A stretch of 64,000 nucleotides of DNA from Salinicola endophyticus (GCF_040536835.1 NZ_CP159578.1:4030001-4094000), one strand, 5' to 3'. Positions 31,394 to 40,516 are shown, numbered from the stretch's first letter. The notes: generated by a model from the sequence alone, not told the origin. Made by a program: numbers and translations.

Positions 31394-32416
31394 ATGCTGA
31401 ACAAGACGCTGCGCGCTGCCTGTCTGGCGCTGGGCATGACCACCGTGACGCTGGCTTCGCTACCGGTGTACGCCGCCGACGATACCGCGATCTGCTACAA
31501 CTGCCCGCCGGAGTGGGCCGACTGGGGCACCCAGTTGCAGGCCATCGCGGCCGACACCGGCGTTCACGTCCCCCAGGACAACAAGAACTCCGGCCAGTCG
31601 CTGGCCTCGCTGGTCGCCGAGAAGAACAACCCGGTAGCGGACGTGGTCTACTACGGCGTCACCTTCGGCATCCAGGCCGCCGAGCAGGGTCTGGTGCAGC
31701 CCTACAAGCCGGCCCACTGGGACGCGATCCCCGCCGATCTCAAGGATCCGGACGGCAAGTGGTTCGCGATCCACTCCGGCACCCTGGGCTTCATGGTCAA
31801 CGTCGACGCGCTGAACGGCTTGCCGGTGCCGCAGTCGTGGAGCGACCTGCTCAAGCCCGAGTACCGCACCATGGTCGGCTATCTCGACCCCGGCTCGGCA
31901 TTCGTCGGCTATGTCGGCGCGGTCGCCGTCAACCGCGCCCTGGGCGGTACCCTCGACGACTTCACCCCGGCCATCGAGTGGTTCCAGAAGCTGCAGGCCA
32001 ACAGCCCCATCGTGCCCAAGCAGACCGCCTACGCCCGGGTGCTCTCCGGCGAGATCCCGATCCTGCTCGACTACGACTTCAACGCCTATCGTGCGCGCTA
32101 CCAGGACCACGCCAACGTGCGCTTCGTGATCCCGCAGGAGGGCACCGTCAGCGTGCCCTACGTGATGAGCCTGGTGGCCAATGACCCGAACCCCGCGGCG
32201 GCCAGGAAGGTGCTCGACTACGTGCTCTCCGACAAGGGTCAGGCGATCTGGGCCAACGCTTACCTGCGCCCGGTGCGCCCGGAGGCGATCTCGCAGCAAG
32301 CCCAGAGCAAGTTCCTCCCGGCCAGCGACTACGCCCGCGCCGGTACCGTCGACTACGCCCGAATGGCGGCGGCGCAGCGCGCCTTCTCCCAGCGCTACGC
32401 CAACGAGGTGAAGTGA
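31394..32416 (+). CDS. ABC transporter periplasmic substrate-binding protein (Fe3+/phosphonate/polyamine type)
   Basis: 340 aa with a Sec signal (to about residue 28, SLPVYAA). Class II periplasmic-binding fold of the PotD/FbpA/AEP type: PVADVVYYGVTFGIQAAEQG, FAIHSGTLGFMVNVDALNGL, PQSWSDLLKPEYR, ARKVLDYVLSDKGQAIWANA. The family binds iron, polyamines, 2-aminoethylphosphonate and related compounds. The co-encoded phosphodiesterase favours a phosphorylated organic ligand over iron (inference). Two Cys near the N-terminus (ICYNCPPEW) are notable. Confidence 0.88.
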   Translation: MLNKTLRAACLALGMTTVTLASLPVYAADDTAICYNCPPEWADWGTQLQAIAADTGVHVPQDNKNSGQSLASLVAEKNNPVADVVYYGVTFGIQAAEQGLVQPYKPAHWDAIPADLKDPDGKWFAIHSGTLGFMVNVDALNGLPVPQSWSDLLKPEYRTMVGYLDPGSAFVGYVGAVAVNRALGGTLDDFTPAIEWFQKLQANSPIVPKQTAYARVLSGEIPILLDYDFNAYRARYQDHANVRFVIPQEGTVSVPYVMSLVANDPNPAAARKVLDYVLSDKGQAIWANAYLRPVRPEAISQQAQSKFLPASDYARAGTVDYARMAAAQRAFSQRYANEVK

Positions 32417-33297
32417 TGACAGCGGCCCCGCACCGGGCCGCCCCGCTCGCCACGCGGGGCGGTCGCCGGGCAACGCTGGTGGGGCGCCACGCCTGGCTGC
32501 CTATCGCCCTACCCGCCACCACGCTGTTCATCGCCTTCTGGCTGCTGCCGATGGCCAAGCTGGCCGGGCTGGGGGCGGCAACGCCCCAGGGCATGGAGAG
32601 CTCGGCCTACTGGCTGGTGGTGACCCAGCCGCGCTACTGGCAGAGCCTGGCCAATACGGTGGTGCTGTCACTGGGGGCGACCCTCGCCACCCTGGCCATC
32701 GCGCTGCCGGTCAGCCGCTTTCTGGCCCGGCATCCGCACTTCCCCGGGCGGCGGGCACTGATGGCGCTGCTGCTGTTTCCGCTCGCCTTCCCCGGCGTGG
32801 TGGTGGGCTTTCTGGTGATCCTGACCACGGGCCGCCAGGGCGTACTCAACACGCTCTCGCGGGCGCTCACCGGCGAGCCGACGGTGCTCGCCTACGGCAT
32901 GGCAGGGCTGTTCATCGGTTATCTCTATTTTCTGCTGCCGCGCACCATCGGCGTGCTGATGGCGGCGGTGGAGGGCATCGACAAGCAGTGGCTGGAAGCG
33001 GCGCAGACGCTGGGGGCACGGCCGTGGCGGCGGTTCGTCGACATCGAGCTACCGGCACTCGCCAGTGCACTCACCGCCGCAGGGGCGATGTGCTTCGCCA
33101 CCGCCATGGGCGCCTTCGGCACGGTTTTCACCCTCGGCACCCGGATCGACGTACTGCCGATCACCATCTACGACGAGTTCACCAACTACGCCAATATCCC
33201 GGTCGCCGCGGCGCTCTCCGTAGTGCTGGGGCTGGCGACCTGGGCGGTGCTCTACGCCGCCAATGCGGTTGCCGGCCGCGCGGCGCGGGGAGGCTGA
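32416..33297 (+). CDS. ABC transporter permease 1
   Basis: 293 aa, six helices. The EAA coupling loop reads WLEAAQTLGARPWRRFVDIE followed by LPAL. Overlaps the binding-protein stop (TGATG); a GTG one codon earlier is possible. First half of the heteromeric channel with the next gene. Confidence 0.9.
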   Translation: MTAAPHRAAPLATRGGRRATLVGRHAWLPIALPATTLFIAFWLLPMAKLAGLGAATPQGMESSAYWLVVTQPRYWQSLANTVVLSLGATLATLAIALPVSRFLARHPHFPGRRALMALLLFPLAFPGVVVGFLVILTTGRQGVLNTLSRALTGEPTVLAYGMAGLFIGYLYFLLPRTIGVLMAAVEGIDKQWLEAAQTLGARPWRRFVDIELPALASALTAAGAMCFATAMGAFGTVFTLGTRIDVLPITIYDEFTNYANIPVAAALSVVLGLATWAVLYAANAVAGRAARGG

Positions 33298-33318
33298 GAT
33301 GGCCGCAGGAGTTCACCC

Positions 33319-34134
33319 ATGAGGCATTCGCGTTTCGATACCCGGCTGGGCCTGGCCGTGACGCTCGCCGTCACCGCCTTTCTGATCGGCCCGGTACTGC
33401 TCTCGGTCAGCGCGGGGCTGACCCGCAACTACTTCGTCGGACTCGACAGCGGCCTGACCCTCAAGTGGGTCGCCCAGGTCTGGGATCTCTACGCCGACAC
33501 GATCTGGCGCTCCTACGCCGTGGCGCTGATCACCCTCGGCGTAACCCTGGCGCTCGGCGTGCCCGCGGCCTGGGTGCTGACCCTCTACCCCGGCCGCCTG
33601 GCGCGCCTGCTGGAGGAGCTGTTGACCCTGCCGGTGGCGGTGCCGGGGCTGGCCACGGCGCTGGCGCTGATCGTCTCCTGGGGCAGCGTCGGCTGGCTGC
33701 GCAGCAGCGTGGCCTTCATCGTCATCGGCCATGTGCTGTTCACCCTGCCGTTCATGGTGCGGGCGGCGCGGGCCGGCATGCAGGGCGCCGATCTGCGCAC
33801 CCTGGACGAGGCCGCGGCCACCCTCGGTGCCAGCCGCCGCCAGCGCTTCTTCGATATCGTGGTACCGGCCGCCAGGAGCGGCATCGTCACCGGGGCATTG
33901 ACCGTGGTGACGCTCTCCATTGGCGAATTCAACCTGACCTGGCTGCTGCACACGCCGCTGACCAAGACCCTGCCGGTGGGGCTGGCCGACAGCTACGCCT
34001 CGATGCGGCTCGAAGTCGCCTCCGCCTACACCCTCGTTTTCCTGCTGATGCTGCTGCCGCTGATGATCGGCCTGCAGTGGTTCGCCGCGCGCTCGACCCG
34101 CAGCGGCGGCCTGGCCCTCGGAGCCTCGACATGA
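33319..34134 (+). CDS. ABC transporter permease 2
   Basis: 271 aa, six helices, EAA loop DEAAATLGASRRQRFFDIVV (then PAARSG). LLTLPVAVPGLATALALIVS is typical of the CysW/PhnV-like permeases. Starts 21 bp after permease 1 and overlaps the ATPase start by 4 nt (ATGA). Confidence 0.9.
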   Translation: MRHSRFDTRLGLAVTLAVTAFLIGPVLLSVSAGLTRNYFVGLDSGLTLKWVAQVWDLYADTIWRSYAVALITLGVTLALGVPAAWVLTLYPGRLARLLEELLTLPVAVPGLATALALIVSWGSVGWLRSSVAFIVIGHVLFTLPFMVRAARAGMQGADLRTLDEAAATLGASRRQRFFDIVVPAARSGIVTGALTVVTLSIGEFNLTWLLHTPLTKTLPVGLADSYASMRLEVASAYTLVFLLMLLPLMIGLQWFAARSTRSGGLALGAST

Positions 34135-35204
34135 ACATCGCAATATCTGCCCGCTCGGTGACGACCGGTACACCGCCCCACCCCAGCGCCGCCAAGACGC
34201 CGTCCGCCACGGCGCTGGCGATTCGCCTGACCCGCTGCGCCAAGACCTGGCCGGACGGCACCCGCGCGCTCGAACCGCTCGACCTGGAAGTGCAGGCCGG
34301 GGAGACCCTGGCGCTGCTCGGCCCCTCCGGCTGCGGCAAGACCACCCTGCTGCGCCTGATCTGCGGGCTGGAACAGGCCGACGACGGTGGCCGGATCGAC
34401 TTCGGCGATATGGACGTCACCCGGGTGGCGCCGGAGGCGCGCGGAGTCGGCGTGGTCTTCCAGGGCTATGCGCTCTTCCCCAACATGAGCGTGGCGGGCA
34501 ACGTCGGTTACGGCCTGAAGATCCGTGGCGTGGATGCCGCCACCCGCAAACGCCGGGTCAGCGAGATGCTGGCGCTGGTCGAGCTGGAAGCGCTGGCGGA
34601 ACGCCGGATCGACCAGCTCTCCGGCGGCCAGCGCCAGCGCGTGGCGCTGGCCCGGGCGATCGCCATCCAACCCCGGGTGCTGCTGCTCGACGAGCCGCTC
34701 ACCGCGCTGGATGCGCGCCTGCGCCAGCAGCTGCGGGTCGATCTCGCGGCGCTGCTGCGTCGGCTGGGTATCACCTGCGTGATCGTCACCCACGATCAGG
34801 AGGAGGCGATGATGCTGGGTGACCGCGTGGCGGTGATGTCCGCCGGCCGGCTGGAACAGCTCGGCACCCCGGAGACGCTCTACCGCCAGCCGGCCTCGCC
34901 GTTCGTCGCCGACTTCCTGGGCACCCTTTGCCGGCTGCAGGGCGAGGCAGTGCACCGCCACCACGGCGTCGACACGCTCACCTTCCGCCCCCACGAGATT
35001 CGTCTCCACGCCCCCGGCAGCGGGCTCGAGGCGCGGATCGAGGCGCGCTTCTTCCTCGGCAGCCACGTGCGCTTCGAATTGACCCTCGACGACGGCCAGC
35101 GCTTCACCGCCCTGGCAGCGGCCAGCGCCGGCTGGCAGCCGGGTGAGCGCGTCGGTATCAGTCTCGTCTCTTCTTCATCGGCCCAGGAGCCATTGCCATG
35201 CTGA
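34131..35204 (+). CDS. ABC transporter ATP-binding protein (PotA/FbpC type)
   Basis: 357 aa. Walker A LLGPSGCGKTTLLRLICGLE (about residues 64-83), signature LSGGQRQRVALARAIAIQPR, Walker B VLLLDEPLTALDARLRQQLR, switch IVTHDQEEAMMLGDRVAVMS, and a C-terminal TOBE regulatory domain (LTFRPHEIRLHAPGSGLEAR). A 30-residue low-complexity N-terminal extension precedes the domain; an internal start cannot be excluded. Overlaps the phosphodiesterase start by 7 nt. Confidence 0.93.
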   Translation: MNIAISARSVTTGTPPHPSAAKTPSATALAIRLTRCAKTWPDGTRALEPLDLEVQAGETLALLGPSGCGKTTLLRLICGLEQADDGGRIDFGDMDVTRVAPEARGVGVVFQGYALFPNMSVAGNVGYGLKIRGVDAATRKRRVSEMLALVELEALAERRIDQLSGGQRQRVALARAIAIQPRVLLLDEPLTALDARLRQQLRVDLAALLRRLGITCVIVTHDQEEAMMLGDRVAVMSAGRLEQLGTPETLYRQPASPFVADFLGTLCRLQGEAVHRHHGVDTLTFRPHEIRLHAPGSGLEARIEARFFLGSHVRFELTLDDGQRFTALAAASAGWQPGERVGISLVSSSSAQEPLPC

Positions 35205-36019
35205 TCGCCCAGATCACCGACCTGCATCTACGCCGCCCCGGCCAGAAGGCGTACCGGGTGGTCGAGACCGACCGCTATCTCGCCCCGGCGGTGGCTGCGC
35301 TCAATGCCCTCAAGCCGCGGCCGGACGTGGTCCTGATCAGCGGCGATCTCACCGACTTCGGCCGCCCCGAGGAGTACGCCACCCTGGCCGAGCAGCTGGC
35401 GCCGCTGGCGATACCCTGGTATCTGATCCCCGGCAACCACGACGATCGCCAGGCCCTGCGCGCGGCCTTCCCGACCCATGACTACCTGGGTGGCCCGAAT
35501 CAGGCGTTCATCCAGTACGTCGTCGAGGGCTTCCCGCTGCGCCTGATCGGGCTCGATACCCTGGTTCCCGGCGAGAGCCGCGGCGAGCTCTGCACCGAGC
35601 GGCTCGACTGGCTCGCCGATCGGCTCGCCGAGCAGCCCGAACGCCCCACGCTGATCTTCATGCACCACCCGCCATTCGATACCGGCATCGGCCACATGGA
35701 TGCCATCGGCCTCAGCGGCCGCGAGGCGCTGGCCGCGCTGGTGCGCACCTATCCCAACGTGGAACGCATCGTCTGCGGCCACGTCCACCGCACCCTCTTC
35801 CAGCGCTTCGCCGGCACTCTCGCCAGTTGCTGCCCCAGCACCGCGCACCAGGTGGCGCTGGACCTGCGCGATGACGGCCGCTCCGCCTTCGTACTGGAGC
35901 CGCCGGGCTATCACCTGCACCTGTGGCGCGACGGGGTGCTGACTACTCACCACGCCGTGATCGGCGACTACGCCGGGCCCTACCCGTTCCACGAGGCGGG
36001 CGGGCTGATCGACGAGTGA
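35198..36019 (+). CDS. GpdQ/CpdA-like metallophosphodiesterase (class III)
   Basis: 273 aa, the length of Enterobacter GpdQ (274). Binuclear metal motifs: AQITDLHLRRPGQKAYRVVE (DxH), LISGDLTDFGRPEEYATLAE (GDxxD-like), YLIPGNHDDRQALRAAF (GNHD), FMHHPPFDTGIGHMDAIGLS and VCGHVHRTLF (GHxH). No signal peptide, so cytoplasmic. The family cleaves glycerophosphodiesters, cyclic nucleotides and other phosphodiesters. Encoded inside the ABC operon, it probably processes the imported ligand. Confidence 0.9.
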   Translation: MLIAQITDLHLRRPGQKAYRVVETDRYLAPAVAALNALKPRPDVVLISGDLTDFGRPEEYATLAEQLAPLAIPWYLIPGNHDDRQALRAAFPTHDYLGGPNQAFIQYVVEGFPLRLIGLDTLVPGESRGELCTERLDWLADRLAEQPERPTLIFMHHPPFDTGIGHMDAIGLSGREALAALVRTYPNVERIVCGHVHRTLFQRFAGTLASCCPSTAHQVALDLRDDGRSAFVLEPPGYHLHLWRDGVLTTHHAVIGDYAGPYPFHEAGGLIDE

Positions 36020-36132
36020 GCCGCGGAGAAGTGAAGGGTCATGCTTGCGATGAGCAAGCAGAGATAGCCGCTGGTGCCGGCCCGCCCCAATAGCGGCCGC
36101 CCGACGAAGGTCTAAGTGCCAAGCGTGCGCGC

Positions 36133-36152
36133 AGACTGTACAAGTCTGTACA
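36133..36152 (+). promoter_or_regulatory. Candidate GntR operator overlapping the regulator start
   Basis: Two head-to-tail 10-bp units, AGACTGTACA and AGTCTGTACA (9/10 identical), the second ending at the A of the GntR start codon; the pair also contains AGACT-N5-AGTCT. Position over the start suggests translational-start autorepression by the GntR/UTRA protein. The rest of the 36020-36151 gap shows nothing else. Confidence 0.5.
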
Positions 36153-36859
36153 TGAGCAAACCTGTCCGATTCGATAAAAAGCAGCGCGTCGTCGATGAGC
36201 TGGGACGCCGCATCCGCAGCGGTGAATGGTCCTCCGGCCACCAGCTGCCCGGCGAGCACCAGTTGGCGAACGAGTTCAACGTCAGCCGCGGCACGTTGCG
36301 CCAGGCCCTGCTGGAGCTTCAGCGCCAGCAGTACATCGCCACCCAGAGCGGCGTGGGCTCCTTCGTCACCTTCGACGGCATCGCCCTCGACCAGCAGCAG
36401 GGCTGGGCGCGCGCGCTGGCGCGCTCCGGGGTGCGTATCGTCACCGAGCTGTTGAGCCTACAGTGCGTGGAGGACGCGGCCCTGGCCGAGCGCGTCGACG
36501 GCACCCGCTTCGTCGAGATCGTGCGCCGCCGGCGTCTGGCCGAGGGCGAGATCGTCTCGCTGGAGCGCTCGCTGATACCGGCCCGCGGCCAGCTGGCCCA
36601 GCTCCCCGAGCGCGGGCTGATCAACGACTCCATCACCGACACCCTGGCCGCCCACGAGCTGGTGGCGGCACGCGGCGAGCAGTGGCTGAGCCTGGCTGCC
36701 CTCGACGAACAGCAGGCCGAGCGGCTGGAGCGGCCGGCCGGCACTCTGTTCATGCAGTCGACCCGGCTGACCCTGGATACCCACGATCGTTTCGTCGAGC
36801 ACGTGACCAGCCTGCTCGATCCGGCTCACTTCCACTTCCATCTGGCTTTCGATTCATGA
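36152..36859 (+). CDS. GntR-family (HutC/UTRA) regulator, YegW-like
   Basis: 235 aa. Winged HTH at residues 8-70 (GEWSSGHQLPGEHQLANEFN, VSRGTLRQALLELQRQQYIA) and a UTRA ligand domain (RFVEIVRRRRLAEGEIVSLE, STRLTLDTHDRFVEHVTSL). Start at 36152 chosen because the earlier in-frame ATG at 36116 lies before the TGTACA operator. Position directly before an ADP-ribosylglycohydrolase, permease and PfkB kinase mirrors E. coli yegW next to yegTUV. Confidence 0.88.
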   Translation: MSKPVRFDKKQRVVDELGRRIRSGEWSSGHQLPGEHQLANEFNVSRGTLRQALLELQRQQYIATQSGVGSFVTFDGIALDQQQGWARALARSGVRIVTELLSLQCVEDAALAERVDGTRFVEIVRRRRLAEGEIVSLERSLIPARGQLAQLPERGLINDSITDTLAAHELVAARGEQWLSLAALDEQQAERLERPAGTLFMQSTRLTLDTHDRFVEHVTSLLDPAHFHFHLAFDS

Positions 36860-37887
36860 CCGACTCTTCTGCCGCGCCCGACCTGCGCCGTCGCGCGCTG
36901 GGCGCTTTCTACGGCCTGGCCCTGGGCGATGCACTGGGCATGCCGACCCAATCCTTCAGCCGCGCCGAGATTCGCCAGCGCTTCGGCACCCTCGACACCC
37001 TGCACGACGGGCCGGCGGATCAACCTATCGCCCCCCACATGCCCGCCGGCTCGATCACCGACGATACCGAGCAGGCCGTGCTCGTGGCCGAACTGCTGAT
37101 CAGCGGTCACGGCCATATCGAGCCGCTGGCCTTCGCCCGCGCACTCTCCGCGTGGGAGGCCGACATGAAGGCGCGGGGTTCGCAGGATCTGCTGGGGCCT
37201 TCCACCAACCGCGCCCTGGCGATGATCGCCGAGGGCGTCGGTCCCGATCAGAGCGGGCGCTTCGGCACCACCAACGGCGCCGCCATGCGTATCACACCGG
37301 TGGCCATCGCCACGCCGTCGGCCCCCCGCGAGACGCTGCTCGAGGCAGTGATCGAGGCCAGCCAGGTGACCCACAACACCTCGTTGGGCCTGGCCAGCGC
37401 GGCGGCCGTCGCTGGGGCCATCTCGGCAGGCCTGGAGGGCGCGCCGCTGGACCAGGCGCTGAGTGTCGGTCACGAGCTGGCCGCGCTGGGCGAACAGCGG
37501 GGGCACTGGAGCGCCGGCGGACTGATCTCGGCGCGCATCGCCTGGGCACGCCAGTTGGTCCGGGGCTGCGACCACGAGACGGGCGTCGCGCTGATCCATG
37601 ACCTGATCGGCACCTCGGTCGCCTCTCAGGAGTCGGTGGTCGCCACCTTCGCCCTTGCCGAACTCGCCGGCGACGAGCCGCTGACAGCGCTCACCCTGGC
37701 CGCCGGCATCGGCGGCGACACCGACACCATCGCCGCCATGCTGGGCGCCATCCTCGGCGCCTGCCACGGCCCCGAGAGCCTGCCCGGCGCGCTGGTGGCG
37801 CAGGTCGCGCGCGTCAGTCACTTCGCTCCGGAACCGCTCGTCGATCAGCTGCTGGCACTGCGCCGGCGCCATACCCAGCACCACTGA
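36856..37887 (+). CDS. ADP-ribosylglycohydrolase family protein, YegU-like
   Basis: 343 aa. Metal-site motifs of the DraG/ARH fold: GLALGDALGMPTQSF near the N-terminus, GSITDDTEQAVLVAELL (Thr-Asp-Asp) and GGDTDTIAAMLGAILGACHG near the C-terminus. The fold hydrolyses N- or O-glycosidic bonds of ADP-ribose or related ribosyl compounds. Coupled to the GntR gene by a 4-nt ATGA overlap. Whether it acts on a protein or, as the context suggests, on a small nucleoside-like molecule is open. Confidence 0.9.
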   Translation: MTDSSAAPDLRRRALGAFYGLALGDALGMPTQSFSRAEIRQRFGTLDTLHDGPADQPIAPHMPAGSITDDTEQAVLVAELLISGHGHIEPLAFARALSAWEADMKARGSQDLLGPSTNRALAMIAEGVGPDQSGRFGTTNGAAMRITPVAIATPSAPRETLLEAVIEASQVTHNTSLGLASAAAVAGAISAGLEGAPLDQALSVGHELAALGEQRGHWSAGGLISARIAWARQLVRGCDHETGVALIHDLIGTSVASQESVVATFALAELAGDEPLTALTLAAGIGGDTDTIAAMLGAILGACHGPESLPGALVAQVARVSHFAPEPLVDQLLALRRRHTQHH

Positions 37888-37976
37888 TCTCCAGGACCAC
37901 CCATACCCAGGAGCATCGATAGCCAGGGGTGCTCATCCCCTGGACCGATACCCCCTGGACCAACAGGATAAACGCC

Positions 37977-39431
37977 ATGGCCTCTCTCGATGCGTCGGCC
38001 GCAAAAGCGGGACAACTGGAAACACGCGGGATCGAACCGGCGCCGGAAGCGGAGTGTCACGGCCATCCGCTGCAACTGTTCTGGGTCTGGTTCGCCGCCA
38101 ATATCAGCATTCTCGGCCTGCCGCTGGGCGCAACCCTGGTCGTCTATCAACAGCTGGCGATCTGGCAGGCGTTCATCGTCGCGGTGATCGGTGCCGGGGG
38201 TTCGTTTGCCGTGGTCGGGCTGATCTCGATCGCCGGCCGCCGTGGCCGCGCGCCCAGCCTAACGCTCTCCCGCGCGATCTTCGGGGTCCGGGGCAATGTC
38301 GGCCCCACGCTGGTCTCGCTGATGTCGCGCCTGGGCTGGGAGACGGTCAACACCACCACCGCGGCCTATGCGCTGCTGTCACTCTCGGCGCTCGTCTTCG
38401 GCACGGCGCCCACCGCGGGCGCGGTCCCCCTGCTGACGCTGGTGTTCATCGCTCTGTTCGTGATCTGCACCCTGCTGGTGTCGGGGCTGGGCCACGCCAC
38501 ACTGTTGGTCATCCAGAAGTGGGCGACCTGGGGCTTCGGCGCGCTGAACATCGTGGTCGCACTGTTTCTGATGGCGACCATCGACTGGCAGGCCGTTGCC
38601 GCGACCCCGGCAGCCCCGCTCAGTGCCGTGCTGATCGGCATCGGCACCATCGCCGCCGGCACCGGCATCGGCTGGGCCAACGCTGGCGCCGATATGTCGC
38701 GCTATCAGCATGGCCGAGTGAAGGGCTGGTCGCTGGTGCTCTCCGCGGCCGCCGGTGCGGGTATCCCGCTGGTCCTGCTGATCACCCTGGGTGGGCTGAT
38801 CTCCGCCGGCGACGGTCACCTGGCCTCGGCCAACGACCCCATCGCGGCGATCCGCGCCATGCTGCCCGACTGGATGGCGGTGCCCTATCTGCTAGCGGCC
38901 TTCGGCGGGCTGCTGCTCTCCAACAATCTCTCGGTCTACTCTGCCGGGCTCACCACCCTCACCCTGGGGCTGCGCGTGAAGCGGGTCTACGCCGTGGTGG
39001 TGGATATCGTGGCGATCTTCGCCGGCTCCATCTACTTCATGCTGATCGCCGGCGACTTCTACGGTCCGTTCATCTCCTTCATCAGCCTGCTGGCCGTACC
39101 CATCACCGCCTGGGTCGGCGTCTTCCTGGTCGATCTCATCCATCGCCACCACTTCTCGGGGCCGGACCTGCTCGATGTCAGCCCGACCAGCGCCTACTGG
39201 TATCACGGCGGTGTCGAGTGGCGCGCCTTCACCAGCTGGGCGCTGGCGATCGTGATCGGCTTCTGCTTCACCAGCATCGGCATCAGCGGGCATGTCTGGT
39301 TCACCGGCGTGCTCGCCGACAGCTGGCTGGGGCACAACGGGCTGGGCTGGATCGCCACCTTCGTGGTCGCCGCCGGCAGCTATCTGCTGATGGGCGGCGC
39401 CCGCCATACGTCGCTGGCGGTGGCACGGTGA
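37977..39431 (+). CDS. NCS1-type purine-cytosine permease family transporter
   Basis: 484 aa, about 12 helices. FWVWFAANISILGLPLGATL, LSRAIFGVRGNVGPTLVSLM, RLGWETVNTT, GWANAGADMSRYQHGRVKGW (NxxxDYxRY-like) and DFYGPFISFISLLAVPITAW are NCS1 hallmarks. It imports a nucleobase or nucleoside with protons or sodium, taking the place of the MFS-type YegT of E. coli. Start at 37977 (MASLDAS). A 10-bp direct repeat CCCCTGGACC occurs twice in the leader, about 37935-37965. GTGA overlap with the kinase. Confidence 0.88.
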   Translation: MASLDASAAKAGQLETRGIEPAPEAECHGHPLQLFWVWFAANISILGLPLGATLVVYQQLAIWQAFIVAVIGAGGSFAVVGLISIAGRRGRAPSLTLSRAIFGVRGNVGPTLVSLMSRLGWETVNTTTAAYALLSLSALVFGTAPTAGAVPLLTLVFIALFVICTLLVSGLGHATLLVIQKWATWGFGALNIVVALFLMATIDWQAVAATPAAPLSAVLIGIGTIAAGTGIGWANAGADMSRYQHGRVKGWSLVLSAAAGAGIPLVLLITLGGLISAGDGHLASANDPIAAIRAMLPDWMAVPYLLAAFGGLLLSNNLSVYSAGLTTLTLGLRVKRVYAVVVDIVAIFAGSIYFMLIAGDFYGPFISFISLLAVPITAWVGVFLVDLIHRHHFSGPDLLDVSPTSAYWYHGGVEWRAFTSWALAIVIGFCFTSIGISGHVWFTGVLADSWLGHNGLGWIATFVVAAGSYLLMGGARHTSLAVAR

Positions 39432-40357
39432 GCGCCGCCCGCCTGATCCATACCGGCCAGGTGATCGTCGACCTGGTGATGCCGATCGAGCGGCTACCGC
39501 CACCCGGCGGCGACACCCTGGCCATGGATGCCACCTTCGAGGTCGGCGGCGGTTTCAACGTCATGGCCGCCGCGAGCCGGGACGGCATGACCGTCGTCTA
39601 CGCCGGCGGCCATGGCCAAGGGCGGTTCGGTGACATGGCGCGTGAGGCGATGCGTGGTGAGCGCATCGCCTGGCTCGCCCCGGTGGATGAGACCCGCGAT
39701 ACCGGCTTCTGCGTGGCGCTGGTGGACCAGGCCGCGGAGCGCACCTTCATCACCCATCTCGGCGCGGAGATCGGCGGCCGCGACGTGCTGCACCGGCTCG
39801 CCCCGACGCCCCAGGATCACGTTCTGGTGAGCGGCTATACGCTGCTGCATGAGCGCGCGGCCGCCACGCTGATCGACTGGCTGCGCCGGCAACCGGCATC
39901 GCTCCCGGTGGCATTCGACCCCGGCCCGATGATCGGAGACCTCTGCCCGCAGCGGCTGGACGAGATCCTGCGGCGCACCACCCTGCTCAGCTGCAACGCC
40001 GAGGAGGCCCAGGCGCTGACCGCCACCGACTCGCTAGCGGCCGCACTGAGCGCGCTGCCCGCACGGACTCAGGCACCACTGGTCGTGGTCCGCGATGGGC
40101 CGCGCGGCTGTCATCTGCTGGCGGATGGCCAGCAGCATCATGTGGCCGGCTTCGACACCCGCGCCGTCGACACCAACGGTGCCGGCGACGCCCATACCGG
40201 CGTACTGCTGGCGGCACTGAGCCGCGGCCAGACGCCCGAACAGGCCGCACGCCGCGCCAATGCGGCCGCGGCAATCGCTGTCAGCCGGCATGGCCCGGCC
40301 ACCGCCCCGGCGAGTAGCGAGATCGATGCCTTGCTGGCGGAGCAGGCAAAGGCGTAA
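39428..40357 (+). CDS. PfkB-family carbohydrate/nucleoside kinase, YegV-like
   Basis: 309 aa from a GTG overlapping the permease stop. PfkB signature 1 region EVGGGFNVMAAASRDGMTVV and signature 2 VDTNGAGDAHTGVLLAALSR with the catalytic Asp. VLVSGYTLLHERAA and SCNAEEAQALTA also fit. The family phosphorylates ribose, adenosine, pseudouridine and similar. It closes the GntR-glycohydrolase-permease-kinase set; the product of the glycohydrolase is the natural candidate substrate (inference). Confidence 0.88.
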   Translation: MSAARLIHTGQVIVDLVMPIERLPPPGGDTLAMDATFEVGGGFNVMAAASRDGMTVVYAGGHGQGRFGDMAREAMRGERIAWLAPVDETRDTGFCVALVDQAAERTFITHLGAEIGGRDVLHRLAPTPQDHVLVSGYTLLHERAAATLIDWLRRQPASLPVAFDPGPMIGDLCPQRLDEILRRTTLLSCNAEEAQALTATDSLAAALSALPARTQAPLVVVRDGPRGCHLLADGQQHHVAGFDTRAVDTNGAGDAHTGVLLAALSRGQTPEQAARRANAAAAIAVSRHGPATAPASSEIDALLAEQAKA

Positions 40358-40410
40358 CGCGGGGAGCCGGGTTGGCGTGTAAAACGAGGAGGGGGATATC
40401 GGCTCAGAAT

Positions 40411-40516
40411 GGCCCGAACAGCGCCTCGTAAACCCCGATGGCGCTGTCGTAGGGCGTGAACCGACGTTTGGGGGTACCGCGAATAGTAGGGCGATTCGCG
40501 GAGCTGCCCTGCTTTA
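40411..40516 (-). pseudogene. Possible C-terminal gene remnant
   Basis: In the minus-strand frame that ends with TGA near 40411, about 30 codons read like a protein C-terminus (RPTIRGTPKRRFTPYD, then SAIGVYEALFGPF and stop). No start or complete gene is present in the gap 40358-40516. It may be a leftover from recombination at the edge of the effector island. I do not recognise the parent protein. Confidence 0.25.

Noticed and set aside
38054-40357. 767-codon frame suggesting a permease-kinase fusion
   Set aside because: The permease is read in a different frame; the kinase starts at GTG 39428 with a 4-nt overlap.
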